Source: Acidobacteriota bacterium (GTDB taxonomy: Bacteria; Acidobacteriota; Thermoanaerobaculia; Multivoradales; JAHEKO01). Taken from it: DNA of 35,803 nt. A model generated the notes under the pieces. The model searched no databases, had not been told where the DNA came from, and saw only the letters and a program-made list of their open reading frames with translations. The stretch lies in contig JAOTWP010000031.1 of NCBI GenBank assembly GCA_029862975.1, forward strand, positions 1-35,803, read 5' to 3'. How positions within the stretch are numbered: the first letter of the stretch is position 1; the number at the start of each line of letters is the position of its first letter. The translations under genes were made by a program, and so were the position numbers. This document shows positions 1 through 7,927 of the stretch, one piece after another.

Positions 1-907
1 CCCGGGCCGCGGCGGCCGACGCGAAGCCGACCTCGAGACCCGTCTCGCGCGCCACCCAGTCGAGGAAGGCGGTCAGGGTCGCCCCCTCGATGTCGAGGCT
101 GGGAGCGGCCTCCTGCACCCAGTTCCACAGCTCCCCGGCCCGCGGCACGGAGCCGCGGGTGAGCGCGCCGCCGGCCGCCAGCCGCAGCTCCTCGCCCGCC
201 GTCGCCTCGTGGGTGCCGCCGTTCGACAGCGAGACGGCGCCTTCGCGGACCCGCACCCGCAGCTCGGCGGTCTCGCCGCCGGCGACCTGGACCTCGAACT
301 GCGTCCCGACGTCGCGGACGACGCCCACGCTGGTGACGACCTCCACCGCCCCCGCCGCGGCGCCGCCGGAATCGACGTAGAGCGTGCCACGCGCGAGCTC
401 GACGCGACCCGCGGCCGCGAGCCGGACGCGAGTGGCGGCGGCGAGGCGCACCGAGTGGCCGCTCGCCAGCCGCAGCGCCGCCCGCGAGCCCGCGCCGAGC
501 GTCTCGACGCGCGCCCCGACCGGCAGATCCTGGCCCGGCGCCGGCCCGGCCGCCTCCGAGCTCTCCGCCCCGGCGAGCCGCACTTCGCCGCGGACCAGCT
601 CCAGGCTGGCGGCGTGCCGCGCCGCCGCCGCGGGAGTCCTGCCGCGCCACCACCAGGCGGCGCCCAGGGCGAGGAGCAAGCTGGCGGCCAGGGCCAGCGC
701 CAGGGGCGCGCGGGCGCGGCGGCGTGCCGCCCGCCGGGCCGTGACGACGCGGCGCCACTCCTCCCGCGCCGCGGCGGCGATCGCCGCGAGATCGTCCGCC
801 GGCACGGGCGGCCGCGGGCCGGCCGCCCGCAGGAGCGCCCGCAGGTCCTCTTCGCTCTCCGGAGCCTTCGAGAGCCGCGGATTGCCTTGGTTTCCGTAGT
901 CGCTCAT
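1..907 (-). CDS. FecR-domain regulatory protein (partial, C-terminus beyond window)
   Basis: The ATG at 907 overlaps the stop of the upstream sigma factor gene (ATGA), so the two are translationally coupled. The product begins MSDYGNQGNPRLSK. It has an Ala/Arg-rich cytoplasmic segment of about 70 residues, then one membrane helix (roughly residues 72-90, ending in WWWRGR). After that comes a periplasmic beta-rich FecR region with the typical pattern GARVETLGAGSRAALRLASG and DVGTQFEVQV. Near the window edge the segment LTAFLDWVARETGLEVGF resembles the short secretin/TonB-like domain that follows FecR in many such proteins. In this family the protein acts as a membrane-bound sensor or anti-sigma factor for its adjacent ECF sigma. 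No TonB receptor gene is visible in the window. The last residues are missing because the frame is still open at base 1. Confidence 0.85.
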   Translation of the reverse strand, partial: MSDYGNQGNPRLSKAPESEEDLRALLRAAGPRPPVPADDLAAIAAAAREEWRRVVTARRAARRRARAPLALALAASLLLALGAAWWWRGRTPAAAARHAASLELVRGEVRLAGAESSEAAGPAPGQDLPVGARVETLGAGSRAALRLASGHSVRLAAATRVRLAAAGRVELARGTLYVDSGGAAAGAVEVVTSVGVVRDVGTQFEVQVAGGETAELRVRVREGAVSLSNGGTHEATAGEELRLAAGGALTRGSVPRAGELWNWVQEAAPSLDIEGATLTAFLDWVARETGLEVGFASAAAAR

Positions 908-1539
908 CGGTTCCCTTCCATTCTGAAGACCGCCCCGCCGGCTTCGCCGCCCGGCGGCGGCGAGGACGCGGCCCGCCGGCCGTACTCCTCGCGGAAGGCG
1001 CCGCGGGCGCGCGTGAGCAGGGACTCCGCGGCCTTGAGTCCGAGGCCGAGCCGGCTCGCGATCTCCTGCACCGGCAGGCACTCGATGTACTTCCACTCGA
1101 GCGCCGTGCCGTAGTGCGGCGGCAGCGCGTCGAGGGCCCGGTGCACTGCCGCGGCCGCCTCCTTGCGCAAGAGGTCGCCCTCGGGTCCGGCGGCGCGGAC
1201 GCCGTCGAGCTCGGCAGCGGCGGTCTCCTCGACCTCCTGAACGTCGACCTCCCGCGGCGTCCACTGGCGGCGCCTGAAGTGGGCGGCGATCTCGTTGCGG
1301 CAGCAGGCGCACAGCCAGGTCGTCAGCGCGGCCTCGCCGCGGAAGCTCGCGAGCTTGGCGATCGCCTTGCACAGCGTGCTCTGGACGATGTCGCGGGTCA
1401 GCTCGCGGTCGCCGGCGAGCCGGCGCGACGCGTAGCGGTAGAGGGCGGGGATGTGGTGGCCCGAGAACTCCGCGAAGGCCCCCTCGTCGCCCGCCAGCAT
1501 GCCGCGCACGAGCACCCGGTCTCTCGTCTGTCGATTCAT
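904..1539 (-). CDS. ECF-type RNA polymerase sigma factor
   Basis: About 211 residues from the ATG at 1539. Region 2 is seen in DEGAFAEF and IVQSTLCKAIAKLASFRGE followed by ALTTWLCACCRNEIAAHFRR. Region 4 is ALDALPPHYGTALEWKYIE followed by the helix-turn-helix EIASRLGLGLKAAESLLTRA. Regions 1 and 3 are absent, as in the extracytoplasmic-function group. It should direct RNA polymerase to a small regulon under control of the FecR-like partner encoded immediately downstream, with which it shares a 4-nt ATGA overlap. The start is uncertain: in-frame ATGs exist at 1548 and 1608, none has a good ribosome site, and the extra 20 residues from 1608 are low-complexity Arg/Ala/Pro that do not look like a domain. 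Confidence 0.9.
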   Translation of the reverse strand: MNRQTRDRVLVRGMLAGDEGAFAEFSGHHIPALYRYASRRLAGDRELTRDIVQSTLCKAIAKLASFRGEAALTTWLCACCRNEIAAHFRRRQWTPREVDVQEVEETAAAELDGVRAAGPEGDLLRKEAAAAVHRALDALPPHYGTALEWKYIECLPVQEIASRLGLGLKAAESLLTRARGAFREEYGRRAASSPPPGGEAGGAVFRMEGNR

Positions 1540-1692
1540 CTCTTGCATCGGCCGCGCGGTCCGCCGAGCGGGAGTGCCGCGCGCCCGAGCCGGCCGCGGC
1601 CTCGCCACGGAGACCTGTCGCGCTCCCTTAGACGCGAGCGTAGCGCCAATCCTTCGCGCCGGGGGCGCCGTGGGCCGCCGGCCGGCGCGCCC

Positions 1693-2430
1693 TCAGCTCT
1701 GCGCGGTCGGCATCACCAGCACCTCGGCGACGTCGACGTGGGCCGGCTGGCTGACCGCGTAGAGCACCGCGCGGGCGACGTCTTCGGCCGCGAGCGCCCG
1801 GAACGAGCGGGCGCCGAGCATCTCGCGCACCGCCGGATCCGTGATCGTGGAGAGCAGCTCGGTCGCCACCGCGCCGGGCTCGATGGCCGTCACCCGGATC
1901 CCGTCGCTGGCGCTGAGCTCGGCCCGCAGCCCCTCCGAGATCGCGTTGACCGCGAACTTGGTGCCGCAGTACACCGCTCCGGAAGGAAAGACCCGGCGCC
2001 CGGCGACGCTCGAGACGTTGACGATGTGGCCGCCGCCACGCTCGCGCATGTGCGTCAACACCGCGGCGATCCCGTAGAGCACGCCCTTGACGTTGACGTC
2101 GACCATCCGCTCCCACTCCTCGACGTGGAGGTTCTTCATGAAGGACAGCGGCATGATGCCCGCGTTGTTGACGAGGACGTCGATGCCCCCGTAAGCCGCC
2201 GTGGTAGCCGCGGCCAGGGCCTCGACGTCGGCGCGGCGGGTGACGTCGGTGGCGACCGCCAGCGCCTCGCCGCCGGCCGCCGTCAGCTCGTCGCGCAGCG
2301 CCGCCAGCCGGTCCACGCGGCGCGCCGCCAGCGCCACCCGCACGCCCGCCGCCGCCAGCGCCCGCGCCGTCGCGGCGCCGATGCCGCTCGAGGCTCCCGT
2401 CACGATCGCGCTCTTGCCCTCGAGGTCCAT
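1693..2430 (-). CDS. Short-chain dehydrogenase/reductase (SDR family)
   Basis: A 245-residue classical SDR. It has the nucleotide-binding motif TGASSGIG near residue 12, the NNAG motif (VLVNNAGIMP) near residue 90, the catalytic Ser in VNVSSVAG and the YxxxK pair in YCGTKFAVN. ARR after the second strand suggests NADP preference, which is inference. The family reduces or oxidises small alcohols and ketones in the cytoplasm; the closest-looking type is the YdfG/3-hydroxy acid dehydrogenase-like group, but the substrate cannot be read from sequence. The start MDLEGKSAIVTG places the Rossmann fold at the usual distance from the N-terminus. The gene is divergent from the glycosyltransferase at 2581 and is not obviously linked to its neighbours. 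Confidence 0.9.
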   Translation of the reverse strand: MDLEGKSAIVTGASSGIGAATARALAAAGVRVALAARRVDRLAALRDELTAAGGEALAVATDVTRRADVEALAAATTAAYGGIDVLVNNAGIMPLSFMKNLHVEEWERMVDVNVKGVLYGIAAVLTHMRERGGGHIVNVSSVAGRRVFPSGAVYCGTKFAVNAISEGLRAELSASDGIRVTAIEPGAVATELLSTITDPAVREMLGARSFRALAAEDVARAVLYAVSQPAHVDVAEVLVMPTAQS

Positions 2431-2580
2431 GCCTTCGCCCTCCGTCGCGGTCCGCGCGGGGCTGCGGGCCCCGCCGCTCGCGGACGGCGACTCTAGCAGC
2501 CGGCGCGCGCCCTGTTCTGCCAGAATCGACGCTCGCGCCGCTGCGCCCGGCTCCGGCTCCCGAACGCTCTCCCGAACGCC

Positions 2581-3216
2581 ATGCGCCACGTCATCGTCTC
2601 GCGCTTCTCCGTCCCGCGACCGGGAGCCGGGACGGCGATGCGCCACTGCGACGGCGCGTGGCTGGACTCGCGGTTGGCGCTCTTCCACCGCTACTTCGTG
2701 CCGAGCGTCGGCCGGCTTGGGGTCCCGACCGTTCTTCTCTGCTCGACCGCCAGCGCCGAGCGGGTGGCCGCGGCCACCGCCGGCCTGGCCTGGTGCACGG
2801 TGGAGGAGCAGGACGACTGGCGGGGCGGCTGGTCCGGCGCCCCGGACCAGATGGTGACGCGCCTCGACTCGGACGACGCCTTGCACGACGGCTGGTTCGC
2901 GGCGCTCGAGGCCGCCGCCGGAGGCTTCGAGGCCTACTGCACGCGCTCCTTCCTGCGCTTCCATCCCGCCACGAGGTCGCTCTACGCGCGCTCCCGGCGC
3001 CTCCCCTCGCCGCTCGCCGCTTTCCCCGGCGGGCGCAATCCCTACGCCTTCGACCACACCGAGCTGGGCGGCCGCTACCGGACCCTGATGATCCCCGGGT
3101 GCTACCTGCTCCAGGTCGTCCACGGCGGCAACCTGAGCAACCGCGCGCCGAGCTGGCGCCACTTCCCTCTCCGGACCTCGCTCGCCCGCCTGGCGCCCTT
3201 CGGCGTCGAGCCCTGA
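2581..3216 (+). CDS. Putative rhamnosyltransferase-like glycosyltransferase
   Basis: A 211-residue cytoplasmic protein starting MRHVIVSRFSVPRPG. The pattern VIVSRFSVP, WLDSRLALFHRYFVPSV, the DxD-like RLDSDDALH and the late WRHFP segment matches the 'putative rhamnosyl transferase' family (PF11316 type), which tends to occur in polysaccharide gene clusters. The DSDD stretch is the likely nucleotide-sugar/metal site. No clear Shine-Dalgarno precedes the ATG, but the N-terminal strand begins right after it. It precedes the ArnT-like and GT2 genes on the same strand, supporting a role in envelope glycan assembly. The actual sugar is not determinable; rhamnose rests on the family name only. Confidence 0.75.
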   Translation: MRHVIVSRFSVPRPGAGTAMRHCDGAWLDSRLALFHRYFVPSVGRLGVPTVLLCSTASAERVAAATAGLAWCTVEEQDDWRGGWSGAPDQMVTRLDSDDALHDGWFAALEAAAGGFEAYCTRSFLRFHPATRSLYARSRRLPSPLAAFPGGRNPYAFDHTELGGRYRTLMIPGCYLLQVVHGGNLSNRAPSWRHFPLRTSLARLAPFGVEP

Positions 3217-3247
3217 CGCCGCCGCCTGCCGGGGTCGCCCGATCGAG

Positions 3248-3253
3248 TACTAT
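3248..3253 (+). promoter_or_regulatory. Possible -10 element (TACTAT) upstream of the ArnT-like gene
   Basis: TACTAT lies in a short AT-richer island in otherwise GC-rich DNA, 109 nt before the ATG at 3362. No convincing -35 box is seen at 16-18 nt spacing, so this is a weak call. Confidence 0.25.
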
Positions 3254-3361
3254 CGAAGCGATGACCGGGCGAGCGCCACGGGCCGCCACGCAGGCCGAGA
3301 TCTCGAAGCGCGCCAGAGGCGCCATGGCGCGCCCCGAGCTCCCTTCGACGAGCCGGCCCGG

Positions 3362-5002
3362 ATGAGCGGCGCCACGGCCCGGGACCTCGTCGTCCTCGTC
3401 CTCGTCGCCGGCGCCTTCCTGGGCGCCGGGCTGGGGAGCCGCGACCTGTGGAACCCCAACGAGCCGAGCTACGGCCGGGTCGTCGTCGAGATGGTGGAAA
3501 GCGGTGACTGGCTCGTCCCGCGGCTCAACGGCGAGCCCTTCTTCGAGAAGCCGATCCTCTACTTCTGGCTGGCGGCGGTCGCGTCGAAGCTCATGGGCGG
3601 CGTCTCGGAGACCAGCCTCAGGGTCCCCGTCCTGCTGCTCAACACCGGAAGCGTCCTCCTGCTCTACCTGCTCGTGGCCGCCTACGACGGGCGGCGGCGA
3701 GCGCTGGTGGCGAGCGCTCTCTTCGCGACGATCTACGGGGTCTGGTTCACGGCCCGCAACGCGCAGATGGACAGCTTCGTCCTCTTCACGACGCTGGCGG
3801 TGGTGCTGGCGCTGGTCCGCCGTCTCGACCACGGGGCGGGCGGCCGGAGCTCGTGGCTCCTGGCCGGGCTCGCCGCCGGCTTCGGCTTCGCCGGCAAGGG
3901 TCCCGTGACGGTGATCGTCCCGGGACTGGTGCTCTTGGTCTACCTCGTCGTCGGGCGCCGCCCCTGGCGCCGCCTCCTCCCCGGCCTGCCCCTCGGCGTG
4001 CTGGGCTTCCTCGCTCTCGCCCTGCCCTGGTATGCCGCCCTCTACCTCGGCGGCCGGACGGACGCTCTCCACGAGCTGCTCGTCCGCCAGAACGTGGAGC
4101 GTTTCGTCGACGCCTGGGACCACCAGCAGGCCTGGTACTACTACCTGAAGTACTTCTGGCTGACCTTCGCGCCCTGGTCGTGGCTCGTGCCGATCGTGGC
4201 CCTGTCGGCCTGGCGCGGAGCGGCGGGCGGAGCGCGCGACGGGCGCCGGCTCGCCTGGGCGTGGCTCGCGGCGCCGCTCGTCTTCTTCTCGCTCTCCGAA
4301 AGCAAGCGCGAGCCCTACATGCTGCCCGTCGCGCCGGCCGTCGCCTGGCTGGCGGCCTGGCTTCTCGACGAGTCGGTGGCCGGCCGCCTGCGCCGCTGGC
4401 AGGCCGTCGCGGGCACCGCCGTCTGCGGCCTGCTCGGCGCGATCCTGCTCCTGGCCGGCGCCGGGGCGCTGTGGCCGGGCACGATCGAGGCGCCCGGGCT
4501 CGAGACCGCGCTCCTGCTCACGGGATCGCTGCTGGCCGTCGCCGGCGCCGCCGTCCTGGTCACGATCGCGCTGCGCCGGACCCGGCGCTGGGCACCCGCC
4601 GCCGCCTGGGCCGCGTACTCGCTCTTTCTCCTGTTCGTCGGCGTCTACCTCCATCGCGTGGCGAATCCCCTCAAGTCCCACCGCCCGCTCGCCGCCGAGC
4701 TCGAGCGGGCGCAGCCCGCCGACAGCGTTCTCTTCTCCTATTTCGGCCGCTACCGGACCGTCCGCGGCGGCTATCCGTACTACCTCGGCCGCAGCATTCC
4801 GGACCTCGCCGACGAAGAGCGCCTGCGCGCCGCCTGGGCGGCCACGGCGCGGCCCTGCGTGCTCTACGAGGAGGACAAGTACCGCGACCTCGTCGAGGGG
4901 CTGCCGGCCGCCGAGCTCGTCTACGAGAGCGGGGTCGGGAGCAAGGCCGTGCACCTGGTCTGCCGCGCGGCGCCGGCCGCCCGTCCCGCGGCCGGAGGCT
5001 AG
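3362..5002 (+). CDS. ArnT-like integral membrane glycosyltransferase (GT39/PMT family)
   Basis: A 546-residue polytopic protein. After the first membrane helix comes SRDLWNPNEPSYGRVVVEM, corresponding to the acidic first periplasmic loop of ArnT/PMT enzymes. It is followed by WLVPRLNGEPFFEKPILYFW, a highly characteristic ArnT-type segment. About ten hydrophobic helices follow, then a soluble C-terminal part (from about residue 440) containing SYFGRYRTVRGGYPYYLG. Family members move a sugar from a polyprenyl-phosphate donor to lipid A or another acceptor on the outer face of the cytoplasmic membrane. The GT2 gene begins 10 nt downstream in the same frame and could make the lipid-linked donor. 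The acceptor is unknown; L-Ara4N specificity should not be assumed because no other arn genes are present. Confidence 0.88.
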   Translation: MSGATARDLVVLVLVAGAFLGAGLGSRDLWNPNEPSYGRVVVEMVESGDWLVPRLNGEPFFEKPILYFWLAAVASKLMGGVSETSLRVPVLLLNTGSVLLLYLLVAAYDGRRRALVASALFATIYGVWFTARNAQMDSFVLFTTLAVVLALVRRLDHGAGGRSSWLLAGLAAGFGFAGKGPVTVIVPGLVLLVYLVVGRRPWRRLLPGLPLGVLGFLALALPWYAALYLGGRTDALHELLVRQNVERFVDAWDHQQAWYYYLKYFWLTFAPWSWLVPIVALSAWRGAAGGARDGRRLAWAWLAAPLVFFSLSESKREPYMLPVAPAVAWLAAWLLDESVAGRLRRWQAVAGTAVCGLLGAILLLAGAGALWPGTIEAPGLETALLLTGSLLAVAGAAVLVTIALRRTRRWAPAAAWAAYSLFLLFVGVYLHRVANPLKSHRPLAAELERAQPADSVLFSYFGRYRTVRGGYPYYLGRSIPDLADEERLRAAWAATARPCVLYEEDKYRDLVEGLPAAELVYESGVGSKAVHLVCRAAPAARPAAGG

Positions 5003-5011
5003 GAGGAGCGG

Positions 5012-5755
5012 CTGACCGGTCCTCGCGCAGACGCGTCCGTCTCGGTCGTCGTTCCGGCCTACAACGAGGCGGCGCGTATCGGCGAGACGCTCCATCGGAT
5101 CGCCGAGCATCTCGAGAGGCGGCGGACGCCGTTCGAGATCCTCGTCGTCGACGACGGCTCGACCGACGGGACGGCGGCCGCCGTCGAGGCTCATCCGGCC
5201 GCCGGGGTGCGCCTCCTGCGCCAGCCCGCCAACCGCGGCAAGGGGGCGGCCGTCAGGGCGGGGGTGCTCGCCTCGCGCCACGATCTCGTGCTGGTGTGCG
5301 ACGCCGATCTGTCGACGCCGATCGCCGAGCTCGACCGCCTGGCCACCTGGATCGAGGACTCCGCCATCGTCATCGCCAGCCGCCAGGCGCCCGGCGCCCG
5401 GGTCGCCAGAAGCTGGCTGCGGCGACTCGCCAGCCAGCTGTTCAACGCCGCCCTGCGGGTCCTCGGGCTGTGCCGCGGCATTCGCGACACGCAGTGCGGG
5501 TTCAAGCTCCTCCGCGGCGCGGAGGCTCGCTCCCTTTTCGGGCAGATGGAGGTCGACGGCTTCGCGTTCGACATCGAGCTTCTGGAGCTCGCCCGCTACC
5601 GGGGTCTGGGCGTCCGGGAGGTCGGCGTCACGTGGCTCGACACCGGCGAGTCGTCGGTCTCGCTGGTGCACCACGCGCCGGGCATGCTGCGCGACGCCAT
5701 GGCCCTGCGGCGCCGCCTGCGCGGGCTGCGGCGCCGCGACCGCGCCGCGCGCTGA
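5012..5755 (+). CDS. GT2 family glycosyltransferase (dolichyl/polyprenyl-phosphate glucosyltransferase type)
   Basis: A 247-residue GT-A fold enzyme: SVVVPAYNEAARIGET at the N-terminus, DDGSTDGT, NRGKGAAVRAG, the DxD motif in CDADLSTP, and DTQCGFKLLRG, a hallmark of the ALG5/dolichyl-phosphate glucosyltransferase-like subfamily. It probably charges a polyprenyl phosphate with a sugar from UDP- or GDP-sugar on the cytoplasmic side, for use by the ArnT-like enzyme upstream. It has no C-terminal membrane helices. Start choice: the frame opens after the TAG at 5000-5002, and there is no ATG, GTG or TTG before the conserved first strand. CTG at 5012 follows an ideal AGGAGG at 5001-5006 with 5-nt spacing, so CTG is taken as the initiator. 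A start at the GTG at 5207 would remove the nucleotide-sugar binding strand and is rejected. Confidence 0.85.
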   Translation: MTGPRADASVSVVVPAYNEAARIGETLHRIAEHLERRRTPFEILVVDDGSTDGTAAAVEAHPAAGVRLLRQPANRGKGAAVRAGVLASRHDLVLVCDADLSTPIAELDRLATWIEDSAIVIASRQAPGARVARSWLRRLASQLFNAALRVLGLCRGIRDTQCGFKLLRGAEARSLFGQMEVDGFAFDIELLELARYRGLGVREVGVTWLDTGESSVSLVHHAPGMLRDAMALRRRLRGLRRRDRAAR

Positions 5756-5780
5756 CCGCCGCGGCCGCGCCGGCGGCCCG

Positions 5781-7889
5781 TCAGGGCGCCGTCAGGCTCG
5801 AGAGCCGCGGGCCCCGCGGCGACTCCTCGATCGCGTAGATCGCCAGCTCGTTGGCTCCCGGCGCCAGGCTCGACTCGGCCAGCAGCGCCTGGAAGCGCAG
5901 GAACCGCGCCCGCGACCCCGGGTAGGTGTGCTGCACGGCGGCGATGCGGCCGTTGACGGCGAAGGCGAGATCGCAGCACTCCGCCTGGCCCGCGCCGCGG
6001 CGCAGGGTGCCCGCGATGAGGAGCGGTACGTCGCGGCCCGTCGGATCGTAGTCGAGCCGCGCGCCGGGCTCGAGGCGGCGCAGCTCGAGGCCGCGCGCCG
6101 GACTCACCGGCAGCGTGCTCACGAGGCGCCCGAGGAGGGCGGCGTGGCGGTTGGTCGCAAGCGGCGGCTCGAAGTCGAGGTCGTCGCCGAAGAGCGACGC
6201 CTTCCAGGCGCGGGCGGCGCTCGCATCCGGGAGCCGCGCGGCGCCGTCGGGCGCACGCAGCGCCGCCTTGCCGGCGACCGGCCAGGGCGCCTCGGCGCCC
6301 AGCAGGTCGAGGACCGTCGGCAGGACGTCCACGCTCGTCAGCGGCATCCGATGGACCGCGCCGCGGGTCTGGCCGGGCGCCTTGATCAGGAGCGGCACCC
6401 ACAGCGTCTCGGCCGGGTTGGCGCCGCTGCCGTCGCGCGGCGGCTCGCCCGGCCGGAAGCTCGCGCCGTGGTCCGCGGTGACGACCACGAGCGAGGCGTC
6501 GAAGCGGCCCGTCGCTGCCAGCCGGTCCAGCAGCTCGCCGAGCAGCCGGTCGGCGAAGCGCGCCTGCAGCAGGTGCCGCTGGTAGCCGAGGGCGACCATC
6601 TCCGACGCCTCCCGGCTCCAGGTCTCGCCACGGCCGGCGGCCCGGCTGCGCTCCGGGGTCGTGTACGCCTTGCCCGCGGGGTCGTAGAGCCACGGGCCGT
6701 GGGGCAGCATCGTGTGCAGGTAGTGGAGCGTCGGCGCCGGGCTCGTCCCGCGCGCGGGCTCGAGGCTCGCCACGAAGCGCCGGAACTCGGCCGCGCGGTC
6801 GGACGCCGGGCTGCGCGCCGCGCTGCGGAGCCGCTGGTAGCGCTCGCCGACGCCCTCCTCCCGCTTTCCCGCACCGGCGGCCGGCGCCGCGGCCCCTCCG
6901 AAGTCCCGCCAGGCGACGTCCACCGGCGGCAGCTCCGCGGCCCAGGGCAGCGGCGTCGACACCGTCCGCAGGAGGACCCCGAGGTCCGCGGCCAGAGCGC
7001 GCAGCGCGGTGCCGGCGGCCGGCGCGGCCGGGCGCAGCCGGTTCCGATCCTCGGGGCACAGCTCCGTGGCCTGCTCCACCACCGCGAGCTCGTGGCTGGC
7101 GGCGAAGAGGGTGAAGAGGTTGCGCGGGAAGTTCGCCCGGGTCGGCGGCACCCGGGCCGCCGGCAGCGAGCCGGTGAGGATCGCCGGGACGGCGACGAGC
7201 GTGCCGGCGTCGACGCTCTCGAGGTTCAGGAACGCGTGCGAGGTGGCGGCGAGGCGCCGGAAGCTCGGGAAGTTGCGGCCGTCCCAGCGCTCGCCGTCGG
7301 CCAGCAGGCTGACCATCGGCAGCTCGTCGAAAATGACGAAGACGACCGGCGCGGCGGTCTCGAGGCGCGGCGCCGGGACCTCGACGGCCTGGCCGGCGAG
7401 ACGCCGCTCGGCCGCCGCGGCGAGCAGCTGGAGCGGCGCCACGAGGGCGACGAGGGCAAGGAGCGTCGTGAACGCGCGCACCGCCCGCCAGCGCAGGTAG
7501 GCGGCCGCCCCGAGGGCGGCCAGCACCGCCGCTGCCACCACCGTGGGCCAGCCGCCCGCCCCCGCCCGCACCGCAGCCTGCAACGCCAGCAAGGAGAGCG
7601 GCGCGGCGATCGCCAGGCCGGCCAGGGCCGGGCCCGCCCGCCCGGCGCGGCGCGCCGCGACCAGGAGCAGGGCGGGCGGCAGCGGCGGCAGCAGCACGAG
7701 CGCGGCCACCAGGGCGGCGATCCCGCCGGGAGACAGCCCATGGGCCCAGAGAAACTCCGGGAACCGGCGCAGCAGATCGCACAGCGGCGTCGCCACGGCC
7801 AGCGCCGTCAGCACGACGGCGTGCCCCGGACGGCCGGCCGCCGCGAGCCCGGAGCCGGGCGCCGTCGGCGATCGCGTCGAGCGCGCCAT
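5781..7889 (-). CDS. Membrane-anchored sulfatase-fold hydrolase/transferase
   Basis: A 702-residue protein with about five N-terminal membrane helices (to about residue 165) and a large periplasmic alkaline-phosphatase-superfamily domain. Metal-site motifs are VIFDELPM (first Asp), VVVTADHGASF and the late TSVDVLPTVLDLLG. The sulfatase CxPSR formylglycine motif is absent. The nucleophile is likely the Thr in SVDAGTLVAVPAILTG, as in phosphoethanolamine and phosphoglycerol transferases (EptA/LtaS type). That points to transfer of a phospho-group to an envelope polymer rather than sulfate ester hydrolysis, but this is inference. The HTMLPHGPW segment also fits the superfamily. It lies 38 nt downstream of kbl on the same strand and converges on the glycosyltransferase group. 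The start ATG at 7889 has only a weak ribosome site. Confidence 0.82.
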   Translation of the reverse strand: MARSTRSPTAPGSGLAAAGRPGHAVVLTALAVATPLCDLLRRFPEFLWAHGLSPGGIAALVAALVLLPPLPPALLLVAARRAGRAGPALAGLAIAAPLSLLALQAAVRAGAGGWPTVVAAAVLAALGAAAYLRWRAVRAFTTLLALVALVAPLQLLAAAAERRLAGQAVEVPAPRLETAAPVVFVIFDELPMVSLLADGERWDGRNFPSFRRLAATSHAFLNLESVDAGTLVAVPAILTGSLPAARVPPTRANFPRNLFTLFAASHELAVVEQATELCPEDRNRLRPAAPAAGTALRALAADLGVLLRTVSTPLPWAAELPPVDVAWRDFGGAAAPAAGAGKREEGVGERYQRLRSAARSPASDRAAEFRRFVASLEPARGTSPAPTLHYLHTMLPHGPWLYDPAGKAYTTPERSRAAGRGETWSREASEMVALGYQRHLLQARFADRLLGELLDRLAATGRFDASLVVVTADHGASFRPGEPPRDGSGANPAETLWVPLLIKAPGQTRGAVHRMPLTSVDVLPTVLDLLGAEAPWPVAGKAALRAPDGAARLPDASAARAWKASLFGDDLDFEPPLATNRHAALLGRLVSTLPVSPARGLELRRLEPGARLDYDPTGRDVPLLIAGTLRRGAGQAECCDLAFAVNGRIAAVQHTYPGSRARFLRFQALLAESSLAPGANELAIYAIEESPRGPRLSSLTAP

Positions 7890-7927
7890 GATCCCGGCTC
7901 GCGGCGCCGGCTCGCCGCCGGCCGCCC

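Noticed and set aside
5781..7889. True aryl or carbohydrate sulfatase
   Set aside because: The formylglycine motif CxPSR is absent, and the likely nucleophile is a Thr as in phospho-group transferases.
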